Below the pieces are notes generated by a model. It ran no database searches. It was not told where the DNA came from and saw only the letters and a list, made by a program, of their open reading frames with translations. A stretch of 64,000 nucleotides of DNA, from contig NZ_PXWG01000007.1 in NCBI RefSeq assembly GCF_003011965.1, forward strand, positions 1 to 64,000. The letters run 5' to 3'. The position numbers were made by a program, and so were the translations under genes. Each line of letters begins with the position of its first letter. Positions within the stretch are counted from its first letter, which is position 1. The DNA is from Streptosporangium nondiastaticum. Its GTDB lineage: Bacteria; Actinomycetota; Actinomycetes; Streptomycetales; Streptomycetaceae. Positions 42,972-51,678 of the stretch are shown here, one piece after another.

Positions 42972-44060
42972 TCAGTTGCGGCGCGCGAGCAACCGGTAGG
43001 CGTTGGAGAACCCGACGCGCCGGGCGAGCGGGCTCAGGAGCAGGTCGAGACCGTACACCGCGACCACCGCCGGAAGCGCGGCCCTCCACATCGCGGCCCG
43101 GACGAACCGGGCGGCGGCGGACGGCGGCCGTGGGTGCCAGGGGGCGTCGGCCCGCGGCATCAGGCGGGAGAGCAGGTACAGCAGAGCGGCGGAGAGGTCC
43201 ACCGGCCGGTGCGCCGCCGGGCGTTCGGCCGCCACGACGGTGAAGCCGCACTCCTCCAGTGCCCGCCGCAGGTTGCGCGCCGGCGCCATGTTCAGGTGCT
43301 GGGGCTGGAACCACGGCAGCCACCAGCGGCCCAGCACCCTCGCGTACGCCGATTCGGGATCGGGCACCTCGATGTGGAGCAATCCGCCGGCGCGCAACGC
43401 CGTATGGGCCGCGCGCAGTTGTGCGCGCGGATCGGGGGTGTGCTCCAGGTAGTGATGCATGGTCACCACGTCGTACGTCCCGGCCAGGGAGGGAGCGAGG
43501 TCGGTGAACGACCCGCGCAGGGCCCGCTTGATCCGGCCCTCATGGACGGCGTTTTCCACCCCCTCGCCCTGGTCCAGGCCCTCGAAGACGGTGTCCGGAA
43601 AGACCTCCCCGGCCATCTGCGGGAAGTACCCGTGCCCCGTGCCCACGTCCAGCCAGCGCTCGGGAGGAGTCTCAGGAGAAGTGAAGGGCCGCAGCGAGCG
43701 GGCGACGGCCCGGTGGCGCTTCAGGCTGCGGGAGGCGCCGAGGATGCTCTGTGCGGCCTCCGCGCCGAGCCCGTCGTAACAGTCGCGGTAGTAGAACTCC
43801 AGGCCCTTGTCGTTGAGTTGCGGGTTCTGGAAGTGGTGGCCGCACGCGCGGCACCCGTCGATGACGAAGGCTCCGGGCTTGTGCTGGAGGAGGTCGGTAG
43901 TGCGCACCCGCTCGCGAAGGCGGTCCGACGCACACCAGGGGCAGGTCGTCCGGCGGGGCGCGAAGAACCGCTCCACACCGGAGGCCAGATCCTTCTGATA
44001 GAGGGGACGGAGGGCGGCGATCTTCTCGGCCGTCTCGGCTTTCTCAGCTCGCTTGGTCAC
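42972..44060 (-). CDS. Class I SAM-dependent methyltransferase with zinc-ribbon start
   Basis: The 362-residue protein starts with a zinc-ribbon-like part (CPWC at about residue 40 and CRAC at about residue 68), followed by a class I methyltransferase domain with motif I LDVGTGHGYFPQMA, TYDVVTMHHYLEHTPDP and a C-terminal hydrophobic segment (ALPAVVAVYGLDLLLSPLA) that may sit in the membrane. This domain order is common among methyltransferases of polysaccharide and lipid loci. The GTG at 44060 is the only reasonable start; the much longer frame continuing upstream overlaps the GlxA-type gene in antisense or other frames. It is convergent with the glycosyltransferase and may or may not tailor the same product. 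Confidence 0.82.
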   Translation of the reverse strand: MTKRAEKAETAEKIAALRPLYQKDLASGVERFFAPRRTTCPWCASDRLRERVRTTDLLQHKPGAFVIDGCRACGHHFQNPQLNDKGLEFYYRDCYDGLGAEAAQSILGASRSLKRHRAVARSLRPFTSPETPPERWLDVGTGHGYFPQMAGEVFPDTVFEGLDQGEGVENAVHEGRIKRALRGSFTDLAPSLAGTYDVVTMHHYLEHTPDPRAQLRAAHTALRAGGLLHIEVPDPESAYARVLGRWWLPWFQPQHLNMAPARNLRRALEECGFTVVAAERPAAHRPVDLSAALLYLLSRLMPRADAPWHPRPPSAAARFVRAAMWRAALPAVVAVYGLDLLLSPLARRVGFSNAYRLLARRN

Positions 44061-44155
44061 CCTTGGTGTCGTACCGCACCTGAGCCCGCGCCGGGCTTGG
44101 CACGGCCCGGCGCAACCCCAAAGAGGGACGGGGCGCGCCCGGACACGAGCCGTGC

Positions 44156-45205
44156 TCACTTGGCCGGCGGGCCGAACCGCTGCCGGTACGCCGAGGGCGT
44201 GAGCCCTCTCTCGCGGCGCATCAGCGCGCGCAGGTTGGCGGCGGTGCCCAGCCCGCTGCGCCGCGCGACGGTCTCCACTTGTGTGGCGCCCCGTTCGATG
44301 AGGCGGCACGCCAGGGCGAGGCGTTCCCGGGTGAGCCAGGCCAGGGGAGTGGTGCCGAGCTGGGCCCGGAAGCGGCGGTGCAGCGTCGCCGGGCTGACCG
44401 CGGCGCGCGCCGCCAGGTCGGACACCGTCAGGGGCATCTCCAGGTGCTCCTGGGCCCAGGCCAGTACGGGCGCGAGGGACTCGTCGGGCAGGTCGGGCAC
44501 GGGACGCTCGATGAACTGCTGCTGCCCGCCGTCGCGGTGCGCGGCGAAGACCAGCCGCCGGCTGACCGCGTTGGCGACGCCGGCCCCGTGGTCGCGGCGG
44601 ACGATGTGCAGCCCGAGGTCCAGCGCGGCCGCGCTCCCCGCCGCCGTGAGGACGTCCCCGTCGTCGACGAAGAGCACGTTCTCCTCCAGGCGGACGGCGG
44701 GGAAACGGGCCCGGAAGGAGTCGGCCCACTGCCAGTGCGCCGTGGCCCGGCGCCCGTCGAGCACCCCGGCCTCGGCGAGGGTGAAGGCGCCGCTGCACAG
44801 CCCGACCAGTCGCGCACCGCGCGCATGCGCCCGCCGGACGGCGTCGAGGACGGCGGGGCGGCGGGGGACGTCGACGTCGGGCCGGTTGGGAACGATCAGG
44901 GTGTCCGCCGCGTCGGCCGCCTCCAGGCCGGCGACTCCCGTGAGCGTGAAGAACCCGTCCCGCATCAGGGTGCTGGGCTCGGGCGAGCAGAGGCGGAAGT
45001 CGTACAGCGCGCGGTCGATCTCGGGCCTGTGCAGGCCGAAGACCTCCGTCGTGCAACCGAGCTCGAAGGGGTTGGAGTTCTCGTCCACGATCACGACGAC
45101 CCGGTGCGGTGCCGACGCCTGCGCGGGGCCCGGCTGCCGGGACGGGCGCGCGTCGTGGTGCGAGCCTTGGTACGAGTCGTCGTGGTGCGAGGAATCTTGC
45201 GGCAT
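44156..45205 (-). CDS. GlxA family AraC-type regulator
   Basis: This 349-residue regulator has an N-terminal DJ-1/PfpI (class I glutamine amidotransferase-like) domain: LVGLCSGAFTLAEAGVLDG gives the nucleophile-elbow cysteine, and DGDVLTAAGSAAALDLGLH follows. The C-terminal AraC domain has two helix-turn-helix parts (VSDLAARAAVSPATLHRRF and VETVARRSGLGTAANLRALM). It is divergent from the cupin gene at 45258 with about 50 bases between, so it probably controls that gene. A His/Asp-rich start (MPQDSSHHDDSYQG) is unusual. Confidence 0.9.
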   Translation of the reverse strand: MPQDSSHHDDSYQGSHHDARPSRQPGPAQASAPHRVVVIVDENSNPFELGCTTEVFGLHRPEIDRALYDFRLCSPEPSTLMRDGFFTLTGVAGLEAADAADTLIVPNRPDVDVPRRPAVLDAVRRAHARGARLVGLCSGAFTLAEAGVLDGRRATAHWQWADSFRARFPAVRLEENVLFVDDGDVLTAAGSAAALDLGLHIVRRDHGAGVANAVSRRLVFAAHRDGGQQQFIERPVPDLPDESLAPVLAWAQEHLEMPLTVSDLAARAAVSPATLHRRFRAQLGTTPLAWLTRERLALACRLIERGATQVETVARRSGLGTAANLRALMRRERGLTPSAYRQRFGPPAK

Positions 45206-45257
45206 GTGCGATTCCTAGCACTCACGCAGGGCGAGCTCAACCGGCGACGATGCCTGC

Positions 45258-45656
45258 ATGAGCAACGACCACCCCATCGCCCTCGGCAAGGCCCTCGCAT
45301 CCTTCGACGCCTTCTGGAGCCCCCGCATCGTCACCCGCGTCAACGACTACGACGTCCGCGTCGCGAAGGTCCGCGGCGAGCACATCTGGCACGTCCACGA
45401 CGAGACCGACGAGTTCTTCCTGGTTCTGGAGGGCGAGCTGGACATCTCCCTGCGGGAGCCGGCCGGAGAGCGCACGGTCCGCCTGCCGCAGGGCAGCGTC
45501 TTCACCGTCCCGCGCGGTACGGAGCACAAGCCGTCCTCCGCCACCGGCGCCGCGATCCTCATGTTCGAGCCCACCGGGACGCCGACGGTCGGCGACCGGC
45601 ACGACGAGATCCCCGACCACGTCGACGCGACGACCGGACACGCCCTCGACCGCTGA
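45258..45656 (+). CDS. Cupin domain protein
   Basis: This 132-residue cytosolic cupin has well-kept motifs: GEHIWHVHDETDEFFLVLEGELDI contains the H-x-H and Glu metal ligands of motif 1 and RLPQGSVFTVPRGTEHKP the His of motif 2, so it likely binds Fe, Mn or Zn. It may be a dioxygenase, isomerase or sensor; the family does not say. It is divergent from the GlxA-like regulator, which is probably its regulator. Confidence 0.88.
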   Translation: MSNDHPIALGKALASFDAFWSPRIVTRVNDYDVRVAKVRGEHIWHVHDETDEFFLVLEGELDISLREPAGERTVRLPQGSVFTVPRGTEHKPSSATGAAILMFEPTGTPTVGDRHDEIPDHVDATTGHALDR

Positions 45657-45697
45657 CGGCCGGCGCGGAGGAAAGGCGATCCGCCGGCGGCGTGAAC

Positions 45698-45940
45698 CGG
45701 GTCAGGGGCTGGGCGCCGGCGCGGCTGCCGGGCGAGATCGGAGACGGTGGCCTTGCCGTCGGGCGCAGCGGCGTCGGTGAGCGCACGGCGGGTGACGACG
45801 CCCGGCAGGGTGCCGTCCGGGCGCAGGACGGGGACGAGTTGCCGGGCCCCGGCGAGCGGCGTGCCGACGGGATCGCCCTCGCCGACGGTGAAGGCACCGG
45901 TGCGCATGGCCTCGTGGACGAAGTGGTGAACTACCGCATG
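45698..45940 (-). pseudogene. CBS-domain remnant
   Basis: On the minus strand one frame reads VVHHFVHEAMRTGAFTVGEG then RQLVPVLRPDGTLPGVVTRR, which is the second half of one CBS domain and its linker, then loses similarity. It is preceded by a TGA and has no complete domain, so it appears to be a leftover of a CBS-domain channel or regulatory protein just downstream of the php-like gene. Nothing else is recognisable between 45657 and 45943. Confidence 0.5.
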
Positions 45941-45943
45941 AAC

Positions 45944-46981
45944 TCACGCTGTGGCGCGGGGGTTTGGCGGGCCGGCGGGTCGGTTGGGCGGGGCGGTGCC
46001 GGTCAGGAAGCGGAGCGGATTGCGGCGGGTCATGAGGTCCAGCAGGTCGTCGCCGATGCCCGCGGCCCGCGCCATGGGGAGGAAGGTGCGGAACAGGTGC
46101 CCGTACCCCGTTCCGCCGTGGCCGCTGAGGTAGGCGTGACGGGAGACGTCGCAGGAGAGCAGGACGCGGTCGGCGTGCCCGGCATCGAGCAGGGCGAGGA
46201 GCAGCCGCAGGCGGACCGTGTCGCTCTGGTAGGAGTCCTTGCCGATGGTGTCGAAGGCGACGTACGCCCCTTCGCGGGCGAGCCGGCGGTGGACGGCCGG
46301 GGCGTCGAGGAGGTCCTGGTGCCCGATGGCGATGCGGTCGGGGGCCAGTCCCTGGGCGGTCAGGAGGGCCAGCTGGGCCGGACCGCCGCGGCCGAGCCGG
46401 GCGTGCGTGGCGACGGGCAGTCCCGTAAGGACGGCTGCCCTGGCCGCGGCCGTCAGTGTCTTCCGCTCCAGTGCGCCGGGCCGGTCGCCGCTGCTGCCGA
46501 CTTCACCGATGAGCCCGGGCCGGACGCGTGTGAATCCGGGCCGGACGCGCGCCGGGCCGATCCCTTCCTCGACGTCCCGGACCAATGCGCCGACGAGGTC
46601 GTCGACACGTGCGTGCTGCACCTCGGGTGGAAGGAACGGCCCGTAGTACCACCCGGTGGACGCCACCACGGCGACACCCGTGGCGGCGGAGATGCGGCGG
46701 AGCGCGTCAGCGTCGCGCCCCATGCCGCGGCAGGTCTGGTCGACGACCAGGGCGAGTCCGAACAGCTCGCGCAGCGCGGACAGTTCCGCGGAGATCAGGC
46801 CGGTGTGCCGGTCGTCGAGGACGGCGTCCCGGCCGCCGTGGCGGCGCAGGTCGAGAGCGAGGTGCTCGTGGGGGAGGACCGGGCCCCGGACGCCGGACAC
46901 GGGAAGGAGGCCGGCGACGGTCCGGAGGGCGTGCGGAGGGCCTGCCGTCGCCCGCGGGGCGTCTTCCGGGCGCGGGCTCAT
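45944..46981 (-). CDS. php: Phosphotriesterase-homology protein (Php-like)
   Basis: This 345-residue protein is an amidohydrolase-superfamily phosphotriesterase relative. Metal ligands are visible as LPHEHLALDL near the start, VATHARLG and IGHQDLLD in the middle and the Asp in LLSCDVSRHAYLSG near the end; the Glu in LIGEVGSS takes the place of the bridging carboxylated lysine as in Php. The ATG overlaps the stop of the yhfT-like gene (ATGA). In E. coli, php sits in the yhf operon beside yhfT and yhfU, as it does here; the natural substrate is unknown to me. Confidence 0.88.
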   Translation of the reverse strand: MSPRPEDAPRATAGPPHALRTVAGLLPVSGVRGPVLPHEHLALDLRRHGGRDAVLDDRHTGLISAELSALRELFGLALVVDQTCRGMGRDADALRRISAATGVAVVASTGWYYGPFLPPEVQHARVDDLVGALVRDVEEGIGPARVRPGFTRVRPGLIGEVGSSGDRPGALERKTLTAAARAAVLTGLPVATHARLGRGGPAQLALLTAQGLAPDRIAIGHQDLLDAPAVHRRLAREGAYVAFDTIGKDSYQSDTVRLRLLLALLDAGHADRVLLSCDVSRHAYLSGHGGTGYGHLFRTFLPMARAAGIGDDLLDLMTRRNPLRFLTGTAPPNRPAGPPNPRATA

Positions 46982-48357
46982 CGCGGTGCCGGCGTGAACA
47001 AGTGCAGCCAGGAGAGGACGTTCAAGACGACCCCCGCCGAGATCACTGCGGCGGGCGCCGCGGCCATCCTCGCCACGGGACGTCCCATCGCCTCGTTGGA
47101 CAGGTACAGCCCGCCGGCGAGCAGGATGCCGAGCCCGCCGGCCATGGCGTTCGCGGCGGTCAGCGAGCCGAAGAGGAGCGCCAGGTCCAGGGTCTGGGCG
47201 ATGGCGCAGCGCAGGTGCTCGGAGGAGTCGCGGACCGACGGCAGGCCGCCGAGGGCCCGGCCGGCCCACGACAGGGCCGTGACCTCGGCGGCGAGGGTCG
47301 CAGCGCCCGCGGCCGCCGCCGGCCAGGGGCCGGGCAGCAGGTATCCGACGGGGTGGACAAGAGTGAAGCCCGCGACGCCGTACGCGCCGGAGGCCAGTGC
47401 GGTCGTCGCGATCAGTGGGATGAAGCCGAGGGCCCGGTAGAAGTCGACCTGGGCTGCGGCCCCGTAGCGCCCGTCGGCGATCAGGAAGGCGCCGGCCTCG
47501 CCCCCGGCGTAGACATGCGTACTCGCCAGCAGGCACATCCCGGCGCCCAGCAGCATGAACAGCGCCAGGTGCGCGCGCAGCCGGGTGGCGCCGGCGCGGA
47601 ACAGGCCGGTCATGGGGGCGGCGTCGCTGTTTCGGTCTGCGCGCGGCTCCTGCTTCGTCGCTGCCCGCCCCCGATCGGCCCTCCGGCGCTGCACGAGGTC
47701 TCGGTGGACCGCGAGGCCGGTGAGGAGCAGGACGCCCGCGGCCATGGCGACCGACCCGGGAAAGGCCTTCGGCCACAGCTTCAGGGCCGTCACGACCAGC
47801 GCAAGTTCGATCACGCCGCAGACGGCGCCGCTGAGCCGGCCGAACTGACGGGTGACCGCCAGGACGGGGAACAGCGTGAAGAGGTAGAGGATCGGCGTGG
47901 CCATCTGCTGCATGGCGGTGACGAAGTCGACCGGCAGCTTGTGCGCGAGCCTGTTGGCGCCGGCGAGGCCGAAGACCACGACCGCGCCCCAGGCGGCGCC
48001 GGACAGCGCGGCGAGCCACCGCTTCGGTGAGAGAAGGCCCAGCACGTCGGTCGGCAGGAAGAGGAGCCATGGGTTGAGCACACCGGTCGCCAGGGCCAGC
48101 GGGGCGCCCAGACCGAAGACGAAGCCGGCCGACAGACCGAACGACACCGTCGCGACGGCGCCACGCGTCGACCGCCCGCGGACGAAGTCGAGCAGGAACG
48201 GTCGGACGCCGTCGTTGAAGACGGCCACCGCACGCTGCGCGACGTAAGCCGTCAGCGCGCACACGGCGATGACCGTCAGTTGCTGTCCGAGGGTGAAAGT
48301 CACAGGCGTGCGGGCAGCGGCGGTGGTGACGGCAGGGGCAGTGATGGCGGGTGGCAC
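46978..48357 (-). CDS. yhfT: YhfT-like membrane transporter
   Basis: The 459-residue protein has about 11-12 hydrophobic segments (for example TLGQQLTVIAVCALTAYVAQ and FGLSAGFVFGLGAPLALATG) and resembles E. coli YhfT, a predicted inner-membrane transporter of unknown substrate. The segment KLPVDFVTAMQQMATPILYL and ASTHVYAGGEAGAFLIADGR are conserved looking. The GTG start has GGAGGTG at 8 bases, one of the strongest sites in the window. It lies between yhfU and php homologues and overlaps php by four bases. Confidence 0.85.
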   Translation of the reverse strand: MPPAITAPAVTTAAARTPVTFTLGQQLTVIAVCALTAYVAQRAVAVFNDGVRPFLLDFVRGRSTRGAVATVSFGLSAGFVFGLGAPLALATGVLNPWLLFLPTDVLGLLSPKRWLAALSGAAWGAVVVFGLAGANRLAHKLPVDFVTAMQQMATPILYLFTLFPVLAVTRQFGRLSGAVCGVIELALVVTALKLWPKAFPGSVAMAAGVLLLTGLAVHRDLVQRRRADRGRAATKQEPRADRNSDAAPMTGLFRAGATRLRAHLALFMLLGAGMCLLASTHVYAGGEAGAFLIADGRYGAAAQVDFYRALGFIPLIATTALASGAYGVAGFTLVHPVGYLLPGPWPAAAAGAATLAAEVTALSWAGRALGGLPSVRDSSEHLRCAIAQTLDLALLFGSLTAANAMAGGLGILLAGGLYLSNEAMGRPVARMAAAPAAVISAGVVLNVLSWLHLFTPAPR

Positions 48358-48391
48358 CGGACGGACACCTCCCGGAACAGGCGGGGCGGGG

Positions 48392-48748
48392 CTAGTGGGC
48401 TCTCGCGATGGCGCGTACGACGACCGGGACGACGGCGTCGATGCGGTCGACGGCGAAGCCGAAGACCGTCACGCCGCTCGCCAGCAAGGGAACGACATCG
48501 CCCTCCGACGGAGCGGACCTGCCGAACGTGTGGCACGCCGCACTGCCCAGCAGGCCGACCAGTACGCCCAGGGACGCCCCGGCGCCGGTGTGGCAGGTGC
48601 CGAGGTAGTAGTCGGCCTGCCCGCCGGAGAGCTTCACGGCGGCGTCCATGTCGCTGGAGAGGGCCACTTCGACACCGGGCAGGCGGAGTTCCCGGACGGC
48701 GCGCGCGACCTCGGCTTTGCCGAGCCCGCCTGTGAGGATCCTCGTCAT
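48392..48748 (-). CDS. yhfU: YhfU family (DUF2620) protein
   Basis: This 118-residue protein matches DUF2620/YhfU: it starts MTRILTGGLGKAEVARAVRE and contains SGGQADYYLGTCHTGAGASLGV, with a conserved cysteine-histidine pair, and ends in a short helix. No signal peptide is present. Its function is unknown; it always accompanies YhfT in enteric bacteria. It is 34 bases from yhfT and 44 bases from the PRD gene. Confidence 0.85.
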   Translation of the reverse strand: MTRILTGGLGKAEVARAVRELRLPGVEVALSSDMDAAVKLSGGQADYYLGTCHTGAGASLGVLVGLLGSAACHTFGRSAPSEGDVVPLLASGVTVFGFAVDRIDAVVPVVVRAIARAH

Positions 48749-48792
48749 GGGCAGACGTCACCTTCCGTTCCGGCCCGGTTCGGTCATGGGCG

Positions 48793-49167
48793 TCAGCTGG
48801 GGGCGCATCGTGACAAGACGGCAAGATGCATGCCCAGGAAACCGATCTCGGACTCGGGCAACCGGCAACCCAGTGCCGCCCGGGCCCGGGCCGCCAGGTC
48901 CCGCGCGGCGGCCACCGCCTCAGAATGATCGGCCAGCTCCGCGGCCACCTGCTCGTCCATCGCGCCCTGATCCACCGGCTCGCCCTTCACCGACCGGGTC
49001 AGGGCCATCATCAGGTGACTCGTCAGCATCCCGGCACGGGCCTCCGTGACGCTCCGGCCCGCAGCCGCGAGAAGTCCCAGCTCCGCCACGACGAACTCCA
49101 CCACCTCACCCGGAACATGACCGCCCTCACGGAACAACCGCACCCGCCTGGCCAACCCCTCGTCCAC
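48793..49167 (-). CDS. yhfY: PRD domain protein (YhfY-like)
   Basis: The roughly 124-residue protein is a single PTS-regulation domain: MLTSHLMMALTRSVKGEPVDQG carries the first conserved His and EIGFLGMHLAVL the second. Such domains are normally phosphorylated by HPr or EIIB in antiterminators; free single PRDs such as YhfY are of unknown role. The start is a GTG at 49167 preceded by GGGAGTGGGGG, with another GTG at 49176 possible. It heads the four-gene yhf-like operon. Confidence 0.75.
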   Translation of the reverse strand: MDEGLARRVRLFREGGHVPGEVVEFVVAELGLLAAAGRSVTEARAGMLTSHLMMALTRSVKGEPVDQGAMDEQVAAELADHSEAVAAARDLAARARAALGCRLPESEIGFLGMHLAVLSRCAPS

Positions 49168-49377
49168 CGCCCCCACTCCCTCCCTCGCCGGGAACGCCCC
49201 GGACAGGCCGCTGTCCAGTGTCCACCGGCCTGCTCCTTGCCGTCGCGAAGTCCTGGAACACCGGGGCACCGGGCGGGGGCACAGCGCTCCAGGCGTGCCG
49301 GGGCGTCCGAGGGGTGGTGCGGGGGCGACTTCCGGGCCGGGGCGAAACCCTGAGCCGGGGCGCACGTTGTGCCGGGC

Positions 49378-49986
49378 ATGACCACATCGAGCCACAAGCA
49401 CAGCGTGCGACGCGCTGCCGTCTCCGCGTCCGTCCTGGCCGCCGCCCTGTCCGCCGCCACCCTGCTCGTTGCCGTGCCGCCCGTGCACGCGGCCGTGTCC
49501 GGCCCCCGGGCCGCGACGGCAGCCGTGGACCGCCCGGCCCCCTCCGGGGCCCCGCGGCAGGCCTACTACCCCAATGTGGACCGGATCGTCTGCGAGGTGA
49601 ACAAGGAACGCGCGACCCACGGGCTGGCCGCGCTGCTGATCTCGGAGCCCGTCTCCACCGTGGCGCGCAGCCACGCCCGTGACATGGCCCGGGCGGGGCG
49701 GCTCACCCCGACCGGCAGCGACGGCCGCGACCTGCGCGCCCGGCTGAACGACGCGAGCGTGTTCTCCTCCCACATCCTCGAGTACCTGTTCTACGGCTAC
49801 AACCACGACGGCTACTTCGCGGACATGGCCACGGATCCGGACCCGAACAACGACTTGTTCAAAGGCTTGATGAACCGCGACACGGTGGCGGTCGGCATGG
49901 GGTACGAGAACCGGTATTGGGACGTGGTGCTCGTCGGCAAGCACCGGAGGCTCGTCACCCGCCCGTCGTCGTGCGGCGGCGCCTGA
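49378..49986 (+). CDS. Secreted CAP-like protein
   Basis: This 202-residue protein has an N-terminal signal peptide (basic MTTSSHKHSVRRAAV, hydrophobic core, cleavage near VHAAVS) and a divergent CAP/YkwD-like domain: IVCEVNKERATHGLAALLISEP and VARSHARDMARAGRLTPTGSDG are recognisable, while the GEN motif is replaced by HILEYLFYGYNHDGYF. A C-terminal YWDVVLVGKHRR follows. The conserved His-Glu pair is thus partly lost, suggesting a binding rather than catalytic role. ATG 49378 lies nine bases after a GTG alternative. Confidence 0.7.
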   Translation: MTTSSHKHSVRRAAVSASVLAAALSAATLLVAVPPVHAAVSGPRAATAAVDRPAPSGAPRQAYYPNVDRIVCEVNKERATHGLAALLISEPVSTVARSHARDMARAGRLTPTGSDGRDLRARLNDASVFSSHILEYLFYGYNHDGYFADMATDPDPNNDLFKGLMNRDTVAVGMGYENRYWDVVLVGKHRRLVTRPSSCGGA

Positions 49987-50101
49987 CCGGCCGGGGACGG
50001 ACGGACCCCGCTCCTACGGCCGCCCGCAGGCGGGCGGCACGGCACCGGCCGGTCCGGCCCCGGCGGCCGTGGGGGAGGACCGGTCCTCGGCCCGGTGCCG
50101 T

Positions 50102-50218
50102 TTCGCCCATCCGGGCGACGAAGGCGTGCTCCTCGGCCGCCGCCCGGAACGGGACCAGGACGCCGATGACGGCGACCGCGAGCAGGAACGAAGGCCGGCC
50201 CGGGAAGGCCGACCGCAA
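50102..50218 (-). pseudogene. CPBP intramembrane protease remnant
   Basis: About 39 codons on the minus strand read FLLAVAVIGVLVPFRAAAEE followed by HAFVARMGE, close to the AAAEE-x-x-F-R region of CPBP-family (CAAX protease-like) membrane proteases, with the conserved Phe-Arg lost. Nothing else of the gene is present nearby. The rest of 49987-50274 contains no gene I can support. Confidence 0.4.
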
Positions 50219-50274
50219 GGCACGCGAGCGCCGGCGCGCACGCTACCTCCGCGCCCCTGCCCGAGAGCGGCGCC

Positions 50275-50589
50275 CTAGCGCGGGTTGAAGATGACGCTGG
50301 CGAAGCGCGCGCGGCTCGGAGCGGCCTGCCCGGGAGCCAGGCGCGTGGAAGCCCCCTTGCACCTCTTCCGGGAGTAGACGACGACCGGCTGCTTCGTCGC
50401 GTTGTGCGCGCCGCGCGCTTCCTGCCCGAGGTCGTAGCACTTGTTGTCCGGCGGGTTCTGGATCGAGTACGTCCGGCCCTGGGGCCCGACCCAGGCGAAC
50501 GTCCCGTTCGCGGCGCCCGCGGAGCCCGTGCCGGCCGCGGCGAGGGTGAGCCCGGTGAGCACGACGGCGAACGGACGGAGAATGCGCAT
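50275..50589 (-). CDS. Small secreted protein
   Basis: This 104-residue protein has a signal peptide (MRILRPFAVVLTGLTLAAAG, cleavage near GSAGA-AN) and a mature part of about 76 residues with two cysteines (NKCYDLG and KRCKGA) and no known domain. GGGAGGAC lies at a good distance before the ATG at 50589; the extension upstream is not expected to be translated. The family looks like streptomycete small disulfide-bonded secreted proteins, function unknown. Confidence 0.8.
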   Translation of the reverse strand: MRILRPFAVVLTGLTLAAAGTGSAGAANGTFAWVGPQGRTYSIQNPPDNKCYDLGQEARGAHNATKQPVVVYSRKRCKGASTRLAPGQAAPSRARFASVIFNPR

Positions 50590-50808
50590 GATGGTGTCCT
50601 CCCTGAACGGCGGAAACGCGGCAGAAAGTGCTGTTACCCGGACCAACGGTTCAGCTGAACCGAAGGAAACGGGCTGATTCCGCACAGGGGGCGAGGGGAG
50701 CGGAACGGACAGGACGATCGGCGAGCAGGACCCGGCCGCCGAGAGGAGGGCGACCTGCCCCGCGCCGCCTCCGGCGCGTCACCCGGACCCTGCTCCGGTG
50801 ACCACCGG

Positions 50809-51678
50809 TCAGCTGTTGCGGAAGACGGTCGTGCAGAGCAGCACTTCGTCGTCGTTCACCAGCCAGGCCCAGTACTGTCGCCGGTCGTACGTGCCCTCGC
50901 GGCAGTTGCCGGCGTTGGCGCCCGCGGGGGCCCGGTACACGCCGCTGATGTGCATGACCTGGTTGTACGCGGCGGGGACGCGCTGCGCCCGGCAGTCCAC
51001 GGCCGTCATGGGGCCGATCGTGATGCTGTCGCCGGACTGCTTGCCGAGCACGCAGTAGTTCTTGAGGTAGATCCGGGTCACGCAGAGCTTCGTGGTCCTC
51101 CCGGAGCCGGAGGAGGAGTACGTCCACGAGGCCTTGCCACGCCGCTGGGGCACACGCCGCCCGCCGTGCCGGTGACCCGGACGAGCCCGGCCCACTGGCT
51201 GCTGCAGGACACCGGCTTCGGGGGGACATCGGCACTCCAGGTGATGGCGTCGCCGCCGCGGCCGGTGTCGTACACGGGCAGGCAGTCACCGGCGGAGACC
51301 GCTTTGAACGCCTCTTCCTTGCGGTCAGGAGCATTTGTCGCGGGCGCGGTAGGACGTCTGCGGGCCGGGGTCGTCGCGCTCCTTGCCGCTACTGCCTCCG
51401 CTGCCGCTGCCGCTGCCGGTCGTGGACCCGGTCCCGGTGTTCGCCTGCCTGCCGGTGTCCGACAGCCCCGGCGACCGTGAGGGGCCGCCGCCGAGGCCCA
51501 GGGGGGTGCCGGACGACGTGGTCCCTCCGCCGCTGCTGCGGAACGGGCTGCCCGACGCACGGTGCGACGCGGCGCTCGTGCGGTCGGACGTGTGGTCGCT
51601 GCTCTTCCACGGCTGCCAGATCGCGAACCCCACGACGAGCAGCGCGACCAGCGACCAGGCGCCGGCGGCGTTCGAAGC
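50809..51678 (-). pseudogene. Detached extracellular part of the kinase gene
   Basis: Immediately after the kinase stop TAG (51679-51681) the same frame continues with ASNAAGAWSLVALLVVGFAI (a membrane segment), then a Ser/Gly-rich region to about 51327. A second frame carries ATNAPDRKEEAFKAVSAGDC to CPSG, and a third GKASWTYSSSGSGRTTKLCV to CTTVFRNS at 50809. These form one LppU-like cysteine-containing domain, interrupted by a nonsense codon and two frameshifts. The consistent protein character in each piece, and their order, show they were once continuous with the kinase. Confidence 0.75.

Noticed and set aside
44061..45221. A 749-residue fusion of the methyltransferase with upstream sequence
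   Set aside because: The upstream part lies over the GlxA-like gene in another frame and has no homology of its own; the methyltransferase homology begins at 44060.
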